54,188 nucleotides of DNA from an uncultured Eubacteriales bacterium (GCA_900320465.1 ONSQ01000017.1:1-54188), one strand, 5' to 3'. Counted from the first letter of the stretch, positions 1 to 8,625 are shown. The notes: generated from the sequence alone by a model not told the origin. Made by a program: numbers and translations.

Positions 1-45
1 ATCATTATAATCCATCCCGGCGGAAAATCCAGTATGTTTTGTGAA

Positions 46-762
46 TTATCTGTGATAGATGCGCCGGATCTCCTCGCTCTCGGCCCCGTCGGGACCGCGC
101 AGCAGCAGCGGAGGCTCGATCACGAGTCCCGGCGCCGCGCCCCGGCGCGCCTCGATCAGACACAGACCCGGCGCGCTCTCGATCCCGCTCTGCACCAGCC
201 TCAGCCGTTTGGGCTCCATCCCGTGCCCGGCGAGCGAGACAAACACCTCGCCCAGACGCTCGCAGCGGTGCACCAGGAAAAACCTCCCGCCTGTGCGCAG
301 CAGGCGCTCCGCAGCCTCGCACAGCTCGTCGAGCGACAGCGTCTCCTCCGACCGGGCCGCGCAGCGCTCCGGGTCGGGGGACCTCGCCCCGCTGCCCGCC
401 GGGAAATAGGGCGGGTTGGCGATAGCCAGCGCGAAGGCGCCGGCGCGGAAAAGCGCGGAGGCGTCGCGGATATCGCCCGTGACGATCCCGGCGCGCTCCT
501 CCCAGCCGTTCAGCGCCAGATTCTCTCGCGCCGCGTCCGCTGCCCGGGGGTTGATCTCCAGCCCCGTCATGTGCAGCCTGTCGCTTTTTTCCAGCAGCAG
601 CAGCGTCAGGATGCCGCTTCCGCAGCCCAGATCGACGCCTGTCTCCGCGCGCCCCGGCCGCGCGAAATCCCCCAGCAGCACGCTGTCGGTGCCCAGCGCG
701 AAAGAGGGGCCCTGAACAAAGCGCGGACCGCCGCTCCACAGCTCGCAGACCTCGTCTTTCAT
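46..762 (-). CDS. tRNA1(Val) adenine-N6 methyltransferase-like protein (TrmN6 family)
   Basis: A 238-residue class I SAM-dependent methyltransferase of the small-domain (MTS) type. The glycine-rich SAM loop GCGSG is at residues 46-50 and the catalytic NPPYF motif of N6-adenine/N5-glutamine methyltransferases is at 116-120. The N-terminus carries the GTDSVLLGDF-type segment (residues 24-33) typical of the TrmN6/YfiC group, which methylates A37 of tRNA1(Val) in E. coli; that substrate is inferred from the family only. The start codon overlaps the stop of the NUDIX gene by four bases (ATGA), so the two are translationally coupled. Nothing downstream is visible because the window ends 45 bases after the stop. 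Confidence 0.8.
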   Translation of the reverse strand: MKDEVCELWSGGPRFVQGPSFALGTDSVLLGDFARPGRAETGVDLGCGSGILTLLLLEKSDRLHMTGLEINPRAADAARENLALNGWEERAGIVTGDIRDASALFRAGAFALAIANPPYFPAGSGARSPDPERCAARSEETLSLDELCEAAERLLRTGGRFFLVHRCERLGEVFVSLAGHGMEPKRLRLVQSGIESAPGLCLIEARRGAAPGLVIEPPLLLRGPDGAESEEIRRIYHR

Positions 763-1304
763 GGCTTTTCTCCGTACTCCGCGGAAAGAAGCTCGTGGGC
801 ATAGCGCAGCACGGGCAGCTCCCGCTGGGCGATCAGCCGTCCCAGAGGCGAGCAGGCGCAGCGCTCATACACCGCCACGGCCTCGTCAAAGCTCAGACTC
901 AGCGTGGTCATATGAAAGCTCTGCGCCTCCTGTTCGGTCAGATGCCGCCGCCCGAAGGACAGGGCCCGGCACAGGAAATAGTGGTTCAGGTTGTGTCGCC
1001 CGATCAGGTTGTAGTAGTCGCTGACGAAGGCAAGCTTGCCCAGGATCTCAACCTCCGCGCCCAGCTCCTCGCGCAGCTCCCGGCGGATGGCGTCGCGCAG
1101 CGCCTCGCCCTCCTCCACGCCGCCGCCGGCCGTCTCGATCAGCTCGCAGCGGCCGAACTCGTCGTCGCGCCGGATGTGCGCGAAGAAATAGCGTCCTTCC
1201 CTGTCCGCGACGATGGCGCGCGCGATCAGCCTGTCGTGGTCGACCCGGCCCGCGGGCCACTGGCTGTCGGCAAGCGACAGCCTCAATTCTTCAAACTCCT
1301 TCAT
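759..1304 (-). CDS. NUDIX hydrolase
   Basis: A 181-residue NUDIX-fold protein. The Nudix box fits Gx5Ex7REUxEExGU at residues 61-83 (G61, E67, R75-E76, E79-E80, G82), so the metal-binding and catalytic glutamates are intact. The family hydrolyses nucleoside diphosphates linked to another moiety; the substrate cannot be read from sequence. A C-terminal extension of about 80 residues follows the box. It is the upstream gene of a two-gene unit with the tRNA methyltransferase, whose start overlaps its stop. The Shine-Dalgarno sequence in front of the chosen ATG is weak (GGACGG), so the start is less certain than the fold. Confidence 0.85.
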   Translation of the reverse strand: MKEFEELRLSLADSQWPAGRVDHDRLIARAIVADREGRYFFAHIRRDDEFGRCELIETAGGGVEEGEALRDAIRRELREELGAEVEILGKLAFVSDYYNLIGRHNLNHYFLCRALSFGRRHLTEQEAQSFHMTTLSLSFDEAVAVYERCACSPLGRLIAQRELPVLRYAHELLSAEYGEKP

Positions 1305-1336
1305 ATCCGTCCGCCCGTTCTTTTACGCAGAATGTG

Positions 1337-1369
1337 AAACGAGAGGGCGCGTGAGCGTCCTCTCGTTTT
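1337..1369. terminator. Hairpin terminator downstream of the ferredoxin gene
   Basis: The stem AACGAGAGG (1338-1346) pairs with CCTCTCGTT (1359-1367) around an inner GCGC/GCGT helix. The T tracts are short on both strands, so it is a modest bidirectional candidate between the ferredoxin and NUDIX genes. Confidence 0.5.
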
Positions 1370-1388
1370 GCCTTTACGAAATGATCAA

Positions 1389-1559
1389 TTACTCGCTGAT
1401 GATCGCGTCGGCAGGGCAGTTGGCAGCGCAGGTGCCGCAGTCCAGGCATTTATCAGCGTCGATTTCGTAGTGCAGATCGCCCATGTCGATCGCCTCGGCG
1501 GGGCAGTTGGCAGCGCAGGTGCCGCAGCTCAGGCACTCGTCGGTAATAACAAAAGCCAT
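1389..1559 (-). CDS. Small 2[4Fe-4S] ferredoxin
   Basis: A 56-residue bacterial-type ferredoxin. It has two CxxCxxC...CP cluster motifs, at C9/C12/C15/C19 and C38/C41/C44/C48, each binding part of the two [4Fe-4S] clusters. The two halves are near-identical at DNA level (SCGTCAANCPA versus DCGTCAANCPA), as expected for this ancient internal duplication. It is a soluble low-potential electron carrier typical of clostridia. The chosen ATG follows a strong GGAGG about 10 bases upstream; an in-frame extension further upstream lacks ferredoxin character and crosses the promoter. The gene is monocistronic and divergent from the ClpC-like gene. Confidence 0.93.
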   Translation of the reverse strand: MAFVITDECLSCGTCAANCPAEAIDMGDLHYEIDADKCLDCGTCAANCPADAIISE

Positions 1560-1614
1560 GTATGTAACCTCCGTATCTGTATTATGATCCTCTCTCCGGA
1601 CCACTTTCGTCCTC

Positions 1615-1642
1615 ATTGTAACACAGCTTTCGGGAAAATCAA
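1615..1642 (-). promoter_or_regulatory. Candidate sigma-A promoter for the ferredoxin gene
   Basis: Read on the minus strand: TTGATT (1642-1637), 16-base spacer, TACAAT (1620-1615). It is placed about 55 bases upstream of the ferredoxin start. Inferred from sequence match only. Confidence 0.5.
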
Positions 1643-1777
1643 TGGGTATTTTTAAACAGATTGATAACATTAACCGAAAATCTGGCGATAATTTTCCTGC
1701 TCCCGGCGGCGCGCTTCGCGCTTTTCACCCTGCCGCGCCGGGAGATAATCGAGGTATTCCATATAAGGAGCGCTTTC

Positions 1778-4039
1778 ATGAAAAGCAATGAAAAGTTTAC
1801 CCAGCGGGCCGAGTCCGCCATCGCCCGCGCGCTGGAGGAGGCCGCCGCCCTTGGCCACAGCTGCGTGGGCAGCGAGCATCTGCTGCTGGGCATCCTGTCG
1901 GAGGGCGACGCCCTGGGGGCACGGGTGCTGGCCCACGGCCATGTTGGCCTGAGCGAGCTGCGCAATCTGACGGCCCGCCGTCTTGGCCGGGGCTGCCCCG
2001 GCATGCCCGCCGGGGGGCTCAACGCCGAGGCCAAAAGCCTGGTGGCCTCCGCCGGGCGCGAGGCCAGGGCCCAGCGCCGCGGCTTCATCGGCACCGAGCA
2101 TCTGCTGCTGGCGATCCTGAAGGGCGAGGACAGCGGGGCGCTGGAGCTGCTGCGCCAGAGCGGCGCGGACACCGCCGCCATCTATACCGAGCTGCTGGAC
2201 CTGCTGGGGTCCGACGGCCGCCGGGGAACAGTCCCCGGCACGGCGCGCCCTGCCGCGACCCGTCGTGCCGAGACGCGCGTGCTGGATCAGTACAGCCGGG
2301 ACCTGACGGCGCTGGCCCAGGCCGGAGGTATCGAGCCGGTGGTCTGCCGCGAGCGGGAGATCCGCCGCGCGGTCCAGATCCTCTGCCGCGAGCGCAAGAA
2401 CAACCCCGTCCTGGTGGGGGAGCCCGGCGTGGGCAAAACCGCCGTGGCCGAGGGCCTGGCCCTGCTGATGGCCACGGGCGGCGCCCCTGCGGAGCTCGCG
2501 AGCAAGCGTCTGGTGTCTCTGGACATCCCCTCGCTCCTGGCGGGGACCAAGTACCGGGGCGACTTTGAGGAGCGCGTCAAGGCGGTGCTGCGGGATGTGC
2601 AGCGGGCCGGGGACGTGATCCTGTTCATCGACGAGCTGCACACGGTGGTCGGCGCGGGCAGTGCCGAGGGCGCCATCGACGCGGCCAACATCCTCAAGCC
2701 CGCCCTGGGCCGGGGCGAGCTCCAGATCCTGGGGGCCACCACCCCGGCGGAGTATCGCCGCCACATCGAAAAGGACGCCGCCCTCGAGCGCCGCTTCCAG
2801 CCTGTGCGGGTGGAGGAGCCGGACCGGGACCAGACCCTGGGGATCCTGCGCTCGCTGCGCCCCTCGCTGGAGCGGCACCATCGCGTCCGTCTCAGCGACG
2901 AGGCGCTGGAGAGCGCGGTTGCTCTCTCCGTGCGCTATCTGCCGGAGCGCTTCCTGCCGGACAAGGCCATCGACCTGCTGGACGAGGCTGCCGCCGCCGT
3001 GCACATCGAGGGCCTGAGCAGCCTGGTGGATGCCGCGGCGGTCCAGCGCGTGCTCAGCGCCTGGACCGATATCCCGGTCACGGCCCCCACGCTGGGCGAG
3101 GCCGACGCGCTTCTGGACCTGGCGGAGCGTCTCAAGCGCCGGGTCATCGGCCAGGACGCCGCCGCCGACGCCGTGGCGCGGGCCGTCTGCCGCCGCCGCG
3201 TGGGTCTGGGCGACGAGCGCGGCCCGGTGGGCAGCTTTCTCTTTCTGGGCCCCAGCGGCGTGGGAAAAACCGAGCTCTGCCGCGCCCTGGCCGCCGAGGT
3301 CTACGGCGACGAAAAGGCGCTGATCCGCCTGGATATGTCCGAGTATATGGAAAAGCACGCGGTCAGCCGCATCCTGGGCTCGCCTCCCGGCTATGTGGGC
3401 TACGAGGACGGCGGCCAGCTCACCGAGCAGGTGCGCCGCCGGCCCTGGTCGGTGGTGCTCTTCGACGAGATCGAAAAGGCCCATCCGGACGTGCTGGATA
3501 TTCTGCTGCAGATCATGGACGCCGCCCGCCTGTCCGACAGCACGGGCCGCACGGTGGATTTTCACAACACTCTGCTGGTCATGACCTCCAACGTGGGGGC
3601 CGCTGCCCTGGCGGAGGGGAAGGGGACCATCGGCTTTTCCGCCTCGCCCGACGGCGGGGCCGAGAGCCGAGCTCTGGCCGAGCTGCGCAGCCGCTTCAAA
3701 GCCGAGTTTCTCAACCGTCTGGACGAGACCGTGCTCTTCCGCCCCCTGGACGAGATCGCGCTGCGCGCCATCGCCGCGCGGGAGCTGCGCCAGACGGCCG
3801 GGCGCTTTGCCGCCATCGGCGTCAAATTGCGCGTCAGCGAGGACGCCCTGGGCTGCATCGCCCGCCAGGGCGGGCCGCGCTGCGGGGCCCGTCCGCTGCG
3901 CCGGGCGGTGCGCCGCATGATCGAGGACCCGGCGGCCGAGCTGCTGCTCTCCGGCGCGAAGCCGCCCCTGGTCCTCCAGGCGGAGCTGTGCGGCGGCGAG
4001 ATCCGGTTGAAAAAAACTTCCCCAGATTACTTGACATAA
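1778..4039 (+). CDS. ClpC/ClpA-type AAA+ unfoldase lacking the middle domain
   Basis: A 753-residue Hsp100 ATPase. Order: double Clp-N repeat (about 1-145), AAA-1 with Walker A GEPGVGKT (about 215-222), AAA-2 with Walker A GPSGVGKT (about 491-498), and the C-terminal D2-small domain ending in the conserved GARPLRRAV-type segment. The tripeptide IGF at 618-620 sits where ClpA/ClpC carry the ClpP-docking loop, so partnership with ClpP is likely. Between the two AAA modules there are only about 50 residues and no UVR/coiled-coil middle domain, so it resembles ClpA in layout although it is in a Firmicute. The ATG at 1778 is preceded by AAGGAG at 1765-1770; a longer TTG-started reading has no ribosome site. 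The stop overlaps the rny promoter. Confidence 0.88.
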   Translation: MKSNEKFTQRAESAIARALEEAAALGHSCVGSEHLLLGILSEGDALGARVLAHGHVGLSELRNLTARRLGRGCPGMPAGGLNAEAKSLVASAGREARAQRRGFIGTEHLLLAILKGEDSGALELLRQSGADTAAIYTELLDLLGSDGRRGTVPGTARPAATRRAETRVLDQYSRDLTALAQAGGIEPVVCREREIRRAVQILCRERKNNPVLVGEPGVGKTAVAEGLALLMATGGAPAELASKRLVSLDIPSLLAGTKYRGDFEERVKAVLRDVQRAGDVILFIDELHTVVGAGSAEGAIDAANILKPALGRGELQILGATTPAEYRRHIEKDAALERRFQPVRVEEPDRDQTLGILRSLRPSLERHHRVRLSDEALESAVALSVRYLPERFLPDKAIDLLDEAAAAVHIEGLSSLVDAAAVQRVLSAWTDIPVTAPTLGEADALLDLAERLKRRVIGQDAAADAVARAVCRRRVGLGDERGPVGSFLFLGPSGVGKTELCRALAAEVYGDEKALIRLDMSEYMEKHAVSRILGSPPGYVGYEDGGQLTEQVRRRPWSVVLFDEIEKAHPDVLDILLQIMDAARLSDSTGRTVDFHNTLLVMTSNVGAAALAEGKGTIGFSASPDGGAESRALAELRSRFKAEFLNRLDETVLFRPLDEIALRAIAARELRQTAGRFAAIGVKLRVSEDALGCIARQGGPRCGARPLRRAVRRMIEDPAAELLLSGAKPPLVLQAELCGGEIRLKKTSPDYLT

Positions 4040-4059
4040 TTTGGCCGAAAGGATAAAAT
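4031..4059 (+). promoter_or_regulatory. Sigma-A promoter of rny, overlapping the clpC-like stop codon
   Basis: TTGACA (4031-4036), 17-base spacer, TAAAAT (4054-4059). The -35 box encodes the last residues of the upstream unfoldase. A short dyad ATGAT-GGT-ATCAT (4062-4074) lies at the expected transcription start, giving a leader of about 125 bases. Confidence 0.75.
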
Positions 4060-4190
4060 ACCATGATGGTATCATAGGGCGGGCAGGGGAGCCCGCGCTT
4101 TGCGCCGCTTTTCAATGATGACACGGGTGCGTTTTATGGCCCGTCTTTACTTGAAGAAACAACCACCGCGCATTTTTTAAAGGAACGGAG

Positions 4191-5744
4191 GTGTGTTTGC
4201 TTACGATGCCCTGGTATGCATGGATTGTCATTGCCGTCACGGCCGCTGTGTGTTTTGTGCTCGGTGTGCAGTATCGAAAGAGAATTGCCGAGCGTGAGAT
4301 TCAGAGCGCCGAGGAAGAGGCAAAGCGAATCATAAACGAGTCTATCAAGACCGCCGAGAGCAAGAAGAGAGAAGCTCTCGTTGAGGCAAAGGAAGAAATA
4401 CACAAAAGCCGCTCGGAGTACGAGCGGGAGGAAAAGGCCCGCCGGGCCGAGCTGCAGAAGCAGGAACGCCGCCTTCAGCAGAAGGAGGAAAACCTTGACC
4501 GCAAGACCGACGCGATCGAGAAGAAGAGCGAAACACTGAACAACAAGATCGCCGCCGCCGAGGCCCAGCAGCAGGAGATCGCCCAGATCAAGAAGGGCCA
4601 GCTGGAAATGCTCGAGAAGATCTCCGGCTTTTCGATCGAGGACGCCAAGGCGTATCTGATCGACAACGTCCGCGACGACGTCACCCACGAGATGGCGCTC
4701 AAGGTCAAGGAAATCGAAGCGCAGTACAAAGAAGAGGCGGACGAGCGCGCCCGTGACATCATTGCCACGGCCATCCAGCGCTGCGCCGCCGATCACGCCA
4801 GCGAAATCACGGTCTCTGTCGTCGCTCTCCCCAACGACGAAATGAAGGGCCGCATCATCGGCCGCGAGGGCCGCAACATCCGCAGCATCGAAACGCTGAC
4901 CGGCTGTGATCTGATCATTGACGACACGCCCGAAGCCATCACCGTCTCCAGCTTTGACCCCGTCCGCCGCGAGGTGGCCCGTCTGGCGCTGGAGAAGCTG
5001 ATCCAGGACGGCCGCATCCACCCCGCCCGCATCGAAGAGATGGTCGCCAAGGCCCAGCGCGAGGTCAACGCCACCATCAAGGCCGAGGGCGAGCGCGCCG
5101 TGTTTGAAACCAACATCCACGGTCTGAACCCGGAGATCATCAAGCTCCTGGGCCGCATGCGCTACCGCACCAGCTACGGCCAGAACGTGCTCAACCACTC
5201 CATCGAGGTATCCCACATCGCGGGCCTGCTGGCCAGCGAGCTGGGCGTGGACGTGCACGTGGCCAAGCGCGCGGGTCTGCTGCACGATATCGGCAAGTCC
5301 ATCGACCACGAGGTCGAGGGCAGCCATGTCACCATCGGCGTGGACATCGCCCGCAAGTACCATGAAAGCGAAGCGGTCATCCACTGCATCGAGGCCCACC
5401 ACAACGACGTGGAGCCCCACACGGTGGAGGCCTGCCTGGTCCAGGCGGCCGACGCCATCAGCGCGTCCCGTCCCGGCGCCCGCCGTGAGAACATCGAGAA
5501 CTACGTCAAGCGTCTGGAAAAGCTGGAGGAAATCTCCAAGAGCTTCCCCGGCATCGCCAGCAGCTACGCGATCCAGGCCGGCCGCGAGATCCGCATCATG
5601 GTCAAGCCCGAGGACGTCAGCGAAGACCAGATGGTCCTCCTGGCCCGCGACATCGCCAAGAAGATCGAGGGCGAGCTGACCTACCCCGGCCAGATCAAGG
5701 TCCACGTCCTGCGCGAGACCAAGGCCGTCGACTACGCCAAGTAA
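4191..5744 (+). CDS. rny: Ribonuclease Y
   Basis: The membrane-anchored endoribonuclease that initiates mRNA turnover in Firmicutes. 517 residues match the usual length of about 520. Order: N-terminal membrane helix (about 8-27), long charged coiled coil (about 30-190), KH RNA-binding domain containing the [16 protein letters not shown] loop (about 220-232), and an HD domain with the LLHDIGKS motif. The start is ambiguous: the GTG at 4191 lies 6 bases after AAGGA (4180-4184), while the ATG at 4206 (512 residues) lies after GGAGG (4187-4191) with a long gap. Either keeps the membrane helix. It has its own promoter and a strong terminator, so it is transcribed alone. Confidence 0.96.
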   Translation: MCLLTMPWYAWIVIAVTAAVCFVLGVQYRKRIAEREIQSAEEEAKRIINESIKTAESKKREALVEAKEEIHKSRSEYEREEKARRAELQKQERRLQQKEENLDRKTDAIEKKSETLNNKIAAAEAQQQEIAQIKKGQLEMLEKISGFSIEDAKAYLIDNVRDDVTHEMALKVKEIEAQYKEEADERARDIIATAIQRCAADHASEITVSVVALPNDEMKGRIIGREGRNIRSIETLTGCDLIIDDTPEAITVSSFDPVRREVARLALEKLIQDGRIHPARIEEMVAKAQREVNATIKAEGERAVFETNIHGLNPEIIKLLGRMRYRTSYGQNVLNHSIEVSHIAGLLASELGVDVHVAKRAGLLHDIGKSIDHEVEGSHVTIGVDIARKYHESEAVIHCIEAHHNDVEPHTVEACLVQAADAISASRPGARRENIENYVKRLEKLEEISKSFPGIASSYAIQAGREIRIMVKPEDVSEDQMVLLARDIAKKIEGELTYPGQIKVHVLRETKAVDYAK

Positions 5745-5760
5745 CACGATCATGCACACA

Positions 5761-5797
5761 AAGGAGACACTTCGTCAGGAAGTGTCTCCTTTCTTGT
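5761..5797 (+). terminator. Rho-independent terminator of rny
   Basis: A perfect 12-bp stem: AAGGAGACACTT (5761-5772) pairs with AAGTGTCTCCTT (5780-5791), followed by TCTTGT. It lies 16 bases after the rny stop. Confidence 0.9.
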
Positions 5798-5871
5798 ACC
5801 CCTCCCAAAACCACAGGCCGGGCCTTCGGATATAATGAGCATAAACGGCGAACAGAGGGGAGTTTATGCAG

Positions 5872-5924
5872 CCCTCATGCCTTCTCCCTTGGAGAAGGGG
5901 AACCGCGTCAGCGGTGGATGAGGG
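5872..5924. repeat. Palindromic intergenic repeat with CCCTCAT/ATGAGGG ends
   Basis: A 53-bp element bounded by CCCTCAT (5872-5878) and its reverse complement ATGAGGG (5918-5924). Inside are two hairpins: CTTCTCC-CTT-GGAGAAG and ACCGC-GTCA-GCGGT. Related, partly degenerate units follow to about 6130 and a truncated cousin occurs at 13892-13931. No coding capacity is visible. Confidence 0.7.
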
Positions 5925-6135
5925 CCTTCCCGGCGCCCTCTATGTCGTGCGGAAGCTGGCTGCGCGCAGCGCAGACGGATGAGGGAAACCCCGTCGGTCT
6001 GCCACCCCGCCGCGAATACCACCGCCGGCCCGGGCCCCCTCTCCTGACCTTCCCCGCGCACGGGGAAGGCGACCGCCGCAGCGGCGGATGAGGTCTTCAA
6101 AAGCCTTCGCAAACGCGGCGGATGAGGGCAGGAGA
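5925..6135. repeat. Cluster of degenerate copies of the same palindromic repeat
   Basis: Non-coding stretch between rny and the GNAT gene. Partial units end in GGATGAGGG at about 5975-5985 and in GCGGATGAGG at about 6083-6092 and 6118-6128. The best copy is 6048-6092, with a CCTTCCCC-GCGCAC-GGGGAAGG hairpin followed by CCGCCGC-A-GCGGCGG and ATGAGG. I see no gene in 5798-6199. Confidence 0.6.
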
Positions 6136-6199
6136 CCGTCAAAGCCGGCTCATCGCCGTTTCGCGCCGGATGTTTTCCGATCAGGTGAACACGGCACAA

Positions 6200-6229
6200 T
6201 TGACCTTCTCCCCTCGGTGATGGTATAAT
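6200..6229 (+). promoter_or_regulatory. Sigma-A promoter of the GNAT gene
   Basis: TTGACC (6200-6205), 18-base spacer, TATAAT (6224-6229), with a short leader of about 28 bases to the TTG start. Confidence 0.75.
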
Positions 6230-6263
6230 GGCTCAAACTAATTCTGCCTTGCGGGTGTAAGCG

Positions 6264-6761
6264 TTGAGATTCATCGAAGTAACGGAAAACAAAAAAGACT
6301 ATCTTGCTCTTCTTTTATTGGCGGATGAACAGGAAGATATGATCGATCGCTATCTTCATGACGGCAGGATGTTCGTCCTCGATGACGATGGCATCAAATG
6401 CGAGTGCGTCCTCACCGATGAAGGGAACGGCGTTCTTGAAATCAAAAACATCGCCACGGTTCCGGCCTGTCAGCGAAAAGGCTATGCGAAAGCCATGATC
6501 GATTTTGTGGTCAGGACATTCGAAGAGCGGTACGCTGTCCTCCAGGTCGGAACGGGGGACAGCCCGCTGACGATTCCGTTTTACGAACAGTGTGGATTTG
6601 TCCGCTCTCATACCGTTCCGAATTTCTTTACAGACAATTATGATCATCCGATAGTGGAATGCGGCATTCAATTGACAGACATGGTGTATCTGCGAAGACC
6701 CTTTTCCGCTTCCCGTCATCCCGGGGAGCATCGCGGCGATGGATCTCAGGAACAATCATGA
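6264..6761 (+). CDS. GNAT family N-acetyltransferase
   Basis: A 165-residue GCN5-related acetyltransferase. The acetyl-CoA binding motif A is visible as NIATVPACQRKGYAKAMI (about 72-89, the Q/RxxGxA/G loop), followed by motif B with FYEQCGFVRSH. The acceptor substrate is unknown. The TTG start gives the N-terminus expected for this subgroup (RFIEVTENKKDYL, then LLLLADEQEDMID), but the ribosome site in front (GGGTG) is poor; the next ATG would remove conserved sequence. The gene has its own promoter and lies 19 bases before the GntR regulator, so co-transcription is likely. The last 20 residues look unconserved. Confidence 0.85.
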   Translation: MRFIEVTENKKDYLALLLLADEQEDMIDRYLHDGRMFVLDDDGIKCECVLTDEGNGVLEIKNIATVPACQRKGYAKAMIDFVVRTFEERYAVLQVGTGDSPLTIPFYEQCGFVRSHTVPNFFTDNYDHPIVECGIQLTDMVYLRRPFSASRHPGEHRGDGSQEQS

Positions 6762-6780
6762 TATGGGAAGGAGAGCCCCT

Positions 6781-7515
6781 ATGGATCAATACAAGCTCAA
6801 GGAATACATGGCGCGCGAGCCCGATGCCAAACTGCGCGACCTGGTGGCCAGCCTGCTGTATGACGAGATCGTGGCCCTGCGCATCGCCCCGGGCACCCGT
6901 CTGAACGTCAACCAGATCGCGTCGTCGCTGGGCATCTCCCGCACGCCCGTGGCCGAAGCTATCGCCAAGCTCACGGACGTGGGCTTTGTTACCACCCACC
7001 CGGGCCAGAGCGGCAGCTATGTCCTGGACCTGAGCCTGACGGACATGATCAGCCTCTACCAGGTCCGCTCCGCCATCGAGAGCGAGGCCGCCGCCCTGGC
7101 GGCCTACACCGCCTCCGACGCGGACGTGCGCGAGCTGACGCTGCTGGCCGAGGCCTTTCACGACAGCGTCACCCGCCGGGACATCCGCGGCATGAAGGAG
7201 ACGGACATGCCCTTCCACCGCCTGCTGATCGACAGCTGCGGCAACCCCTATCTGAAGCAGAGCTACGAGCTCTTATTGCCCAAGCTGACCATGTACCAGT
7301 CCTCCATGGTGGAGTTCATCGGCAAATCCGGCGGCGAGAACAACCCCTGGATGCCCAGCGTGAAATACAACCACACCTCCATCATCTCGGCCATTCGCCT
7401 GCGCATGCCGGAGCTTGCCCGCTCCTCCATGGCCGAGCATGTCAGCTCCTCCCTGGCCTTCACCTCCCTCACCGGCCACGGCGCAGACCCCTTCGCGGTC
7501 GTAAAAGGAAAATAA
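6781..7515 (+). CDS. GntR family transcriptional regulator, FadR/FCD type
   Basis: A 244-residue regulator. The N-terminal winged helix-turn-helix covers about 15-85, with the recognition region ASSLGISRTPVAEAIAKL. The C-terminal all-helical FCD ligand-binding domain covers about 95-235 and includes the DMPFHRLLI segment that normally supplies a metal or ligand contact. Proteins of this type usually repress genes for organic acid or sugar acid metabolism; no such catabolic gene is adjacent here, so the effector is unknown. The ATG at 6781 follows AAGGAG at 6769-6774; an ATG 14 codons upstream has no comparable site. Convergent with degV across a shared hairpin. Confidence 0.9.
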   Translation: MDQYKLKEYMAREPDAKLRDLVASLLYDEIVALRIAPGTRLNVNQIASSLGISRTPVAEAIAKLTDVGFVTTHPGQSGSYVLDLSLTDMISLYQVRSAIESEAAALAAYTASDADVRELTLLAEAFHDSVTRRDIRGMKETDMPFHRLLIDSCGNPYLKQSYELLLPKLTMYQSSMVEFIGKSGGENNPWMPSVKYNHTSIISAIRLRMPELARSSMAEHVSSSLAFTSLTGHGADPFAVVKGK

Positions 7516-7532
7516 CCTGCGATTTCAGATCG

Positions 7533-7566
7533 AAAAAAGCCGGCATGGGTACGCCCATGCCGGCTT
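7533..7566 (-). terminator. Shared terminator between GntR and DegV genes
   Basis: A perfect 13-bp stem: AAGCCGGCATGGG (7538-7550, allowing one base of slide) with CCCATGCCGGCTT (7554-7566), loop TACG. The six-T tract is on the minus strand, so it mainly serves degV, but the hairpin can also stop GntR transcripts. Confidence 0.85.
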
Positions 7567-7594
7567 AAACTTTGCAGTATTGATCAAAAGAGGC

Positions 7595-8482
7595 TCAGTC
7601 CACCCGTTCGCTGCCCCAGAAGAACAGGGCCACGGTGCCGGGACCGGTGTGGCTGCCGATCAGATTGCCGATGTTGTTGATCAGCACCTTGCCGTTGAGC
7701 TTCGGGAAGCGCTCCTCCACCAGATCGGCCACCGCGCGCGCGTCCTCGTAGCAGGCGGACATGGAGATGAAGCACTTGCCGTCATAGTCGGTGCCGCCCT
7801 CGGCGCACTCCTCCATTTTCTTGACGATCTCGCGGATGACCTTTTTCTTGGTGCGGATCTTGAAGCGGGGGATCAGCCGTCCCAGATTGTCCATATTCAT
7901 CAGCGGGCAGATCTCCAGAATGCCGCCGAAGATCCCGGCGGTCTTGGAGATACGGCCGCCCTTGACGAAGAAGGTCAGATCCGACGAGAAGAACCAGTGG
8001 TGCAGCCGCAGCCGGTTCGCCTCGATCCAATCGGCCAGCTCCTCGGCGCTCAGCCCCTCGTCGCGCTTGGCAGCGGCGGTGTCCATCAGCAGACCGTAGC
8101 CAGAAGACGCGCCCAGCGAATCGACCACATAGACCGTACGCTCCGGGTAGCGCTCCTTCAGGATCAGCGCCGCGTTCCTGGCGGAGTTGATCGTCCCCGA
8201 GATGCCGCTGGACAGGCAAACGTGCACCACGTCTTTGCCCTCCTCCAGGAAGGGACTGAAAAAGTCCACGTATTCCGACACGTTGACCTGGGCGGTACGG
8301 GTGTCGGCCCCCTCGCTCATGCGGCGGTAAAACTCGTCAAAGGGGATCGTCTGGCCCAGATCGTCGGGGTATTCGACCCCGTCCAGGGCGTAGTGGAAGC
8401 AGACGTAATGCACGCCGATGCGCTCGAAATGCTCCTTGGACAGATCGGCCGGGGAGCAGCAGCTCAGAATATACTCGCTCAT
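7595..8482 (-). CDS. DegV family fatty-acid-binding protein
   Basis: A 295-residue DegV/EDD-fold protein. DegV proteins bind a fatty acid and, in characterised Firmicutes, act as FakB subunits that present it to the FakA kinase for phospholipid synthesis. Visible motifs are the TAQVNVSEY segment, SSGISGT near residue 95, the VDSLGASSGYG segment and FFVKGGRISKT near 175; SSGISGT and the glycine-rich loop contact the fatty-acid carboxylate in the family. No FakA is in the window. The start chosen is the second ATG (8482), placed 8 bases after AAAGGA; the first ATG (8491) overlaps that ribosome site. Monocistronic. Confidence 0.9.
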   Translation of the reverse strand: MSEYILSCCSPADLSKEHFERIGVHYVCFHYALDGVEYPDDLGQTIPFDEFYRRMSEGADTRTAQVNVSEYVDFFSPFLEEGKDVVHVCLSSGISGTINSARNAALILKERYPERTVYVVDSLGASSGYGLLMDTAAAKRDEGLSAEELADWIEANRLRLHHWFFSSDLTFFVKGGRISKTAGIFGGILEICPLMNMDNLGRLIPRFKIRTKKKVIREIVKKMEECAEGGTDYDGKCFISMSACYEDARAVADLVEERFPKLNGKVLINNIGNLIGSHTGPGTVALFFWGSERVD

Positions 8483-8588
8483 AATTCCCATCCTTTCGCG
8501 CGAAGAGTAGGTTACACTTTACCCGTACAGCATACCCCCCTGGCCCCGCGCCAGGCAAGCTACGCCCGTCTCGCCTTGCTCTACACAT

Positions 8589-8625
8589 GAAAAAAGGGCG
8601 CGTAGAGCGGCCTGCGCCGCTCTAC
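8589..8625 (-). terminator. Terminator of the XRE regulator gene
   Basis: A perfect 10-bp stem: GTAGAGCGGC (8602-8611) with GCCGCTCTAC (8616-8625). On the minus strand it is followed by GCGCCC and a TTTTTT run (8594-8589). It ends transcription from the gene at 8670-9275. Confidence 0.85.

Noticed and set aside
1416..1531. A direct DNA repeat of about 25 bases in two copies, resembling a short tandem repeat
   Set aside because: It encodes the two CGTCAANCP cluster-binding loops of the ferredoxin; the repeat is explained by the protein's internal duplication.
1670..4075. An 801-codon open frame on the minus strand opposite the ClpC-like gene
   Set aside because: It is an antisense shadow of a GC-rich gene with strong third-position bias. 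The protein is low-complexity and has no ribosome site or domain; the plus-strand frame is a clear AAA+ protein.
6739..6780. An earlier ATG for the GntR regulator
   Set aside because: No ribosome site precedes it and the added residues overlap the end of the GNAT reading; AAGGAG stands correctly before 6781.
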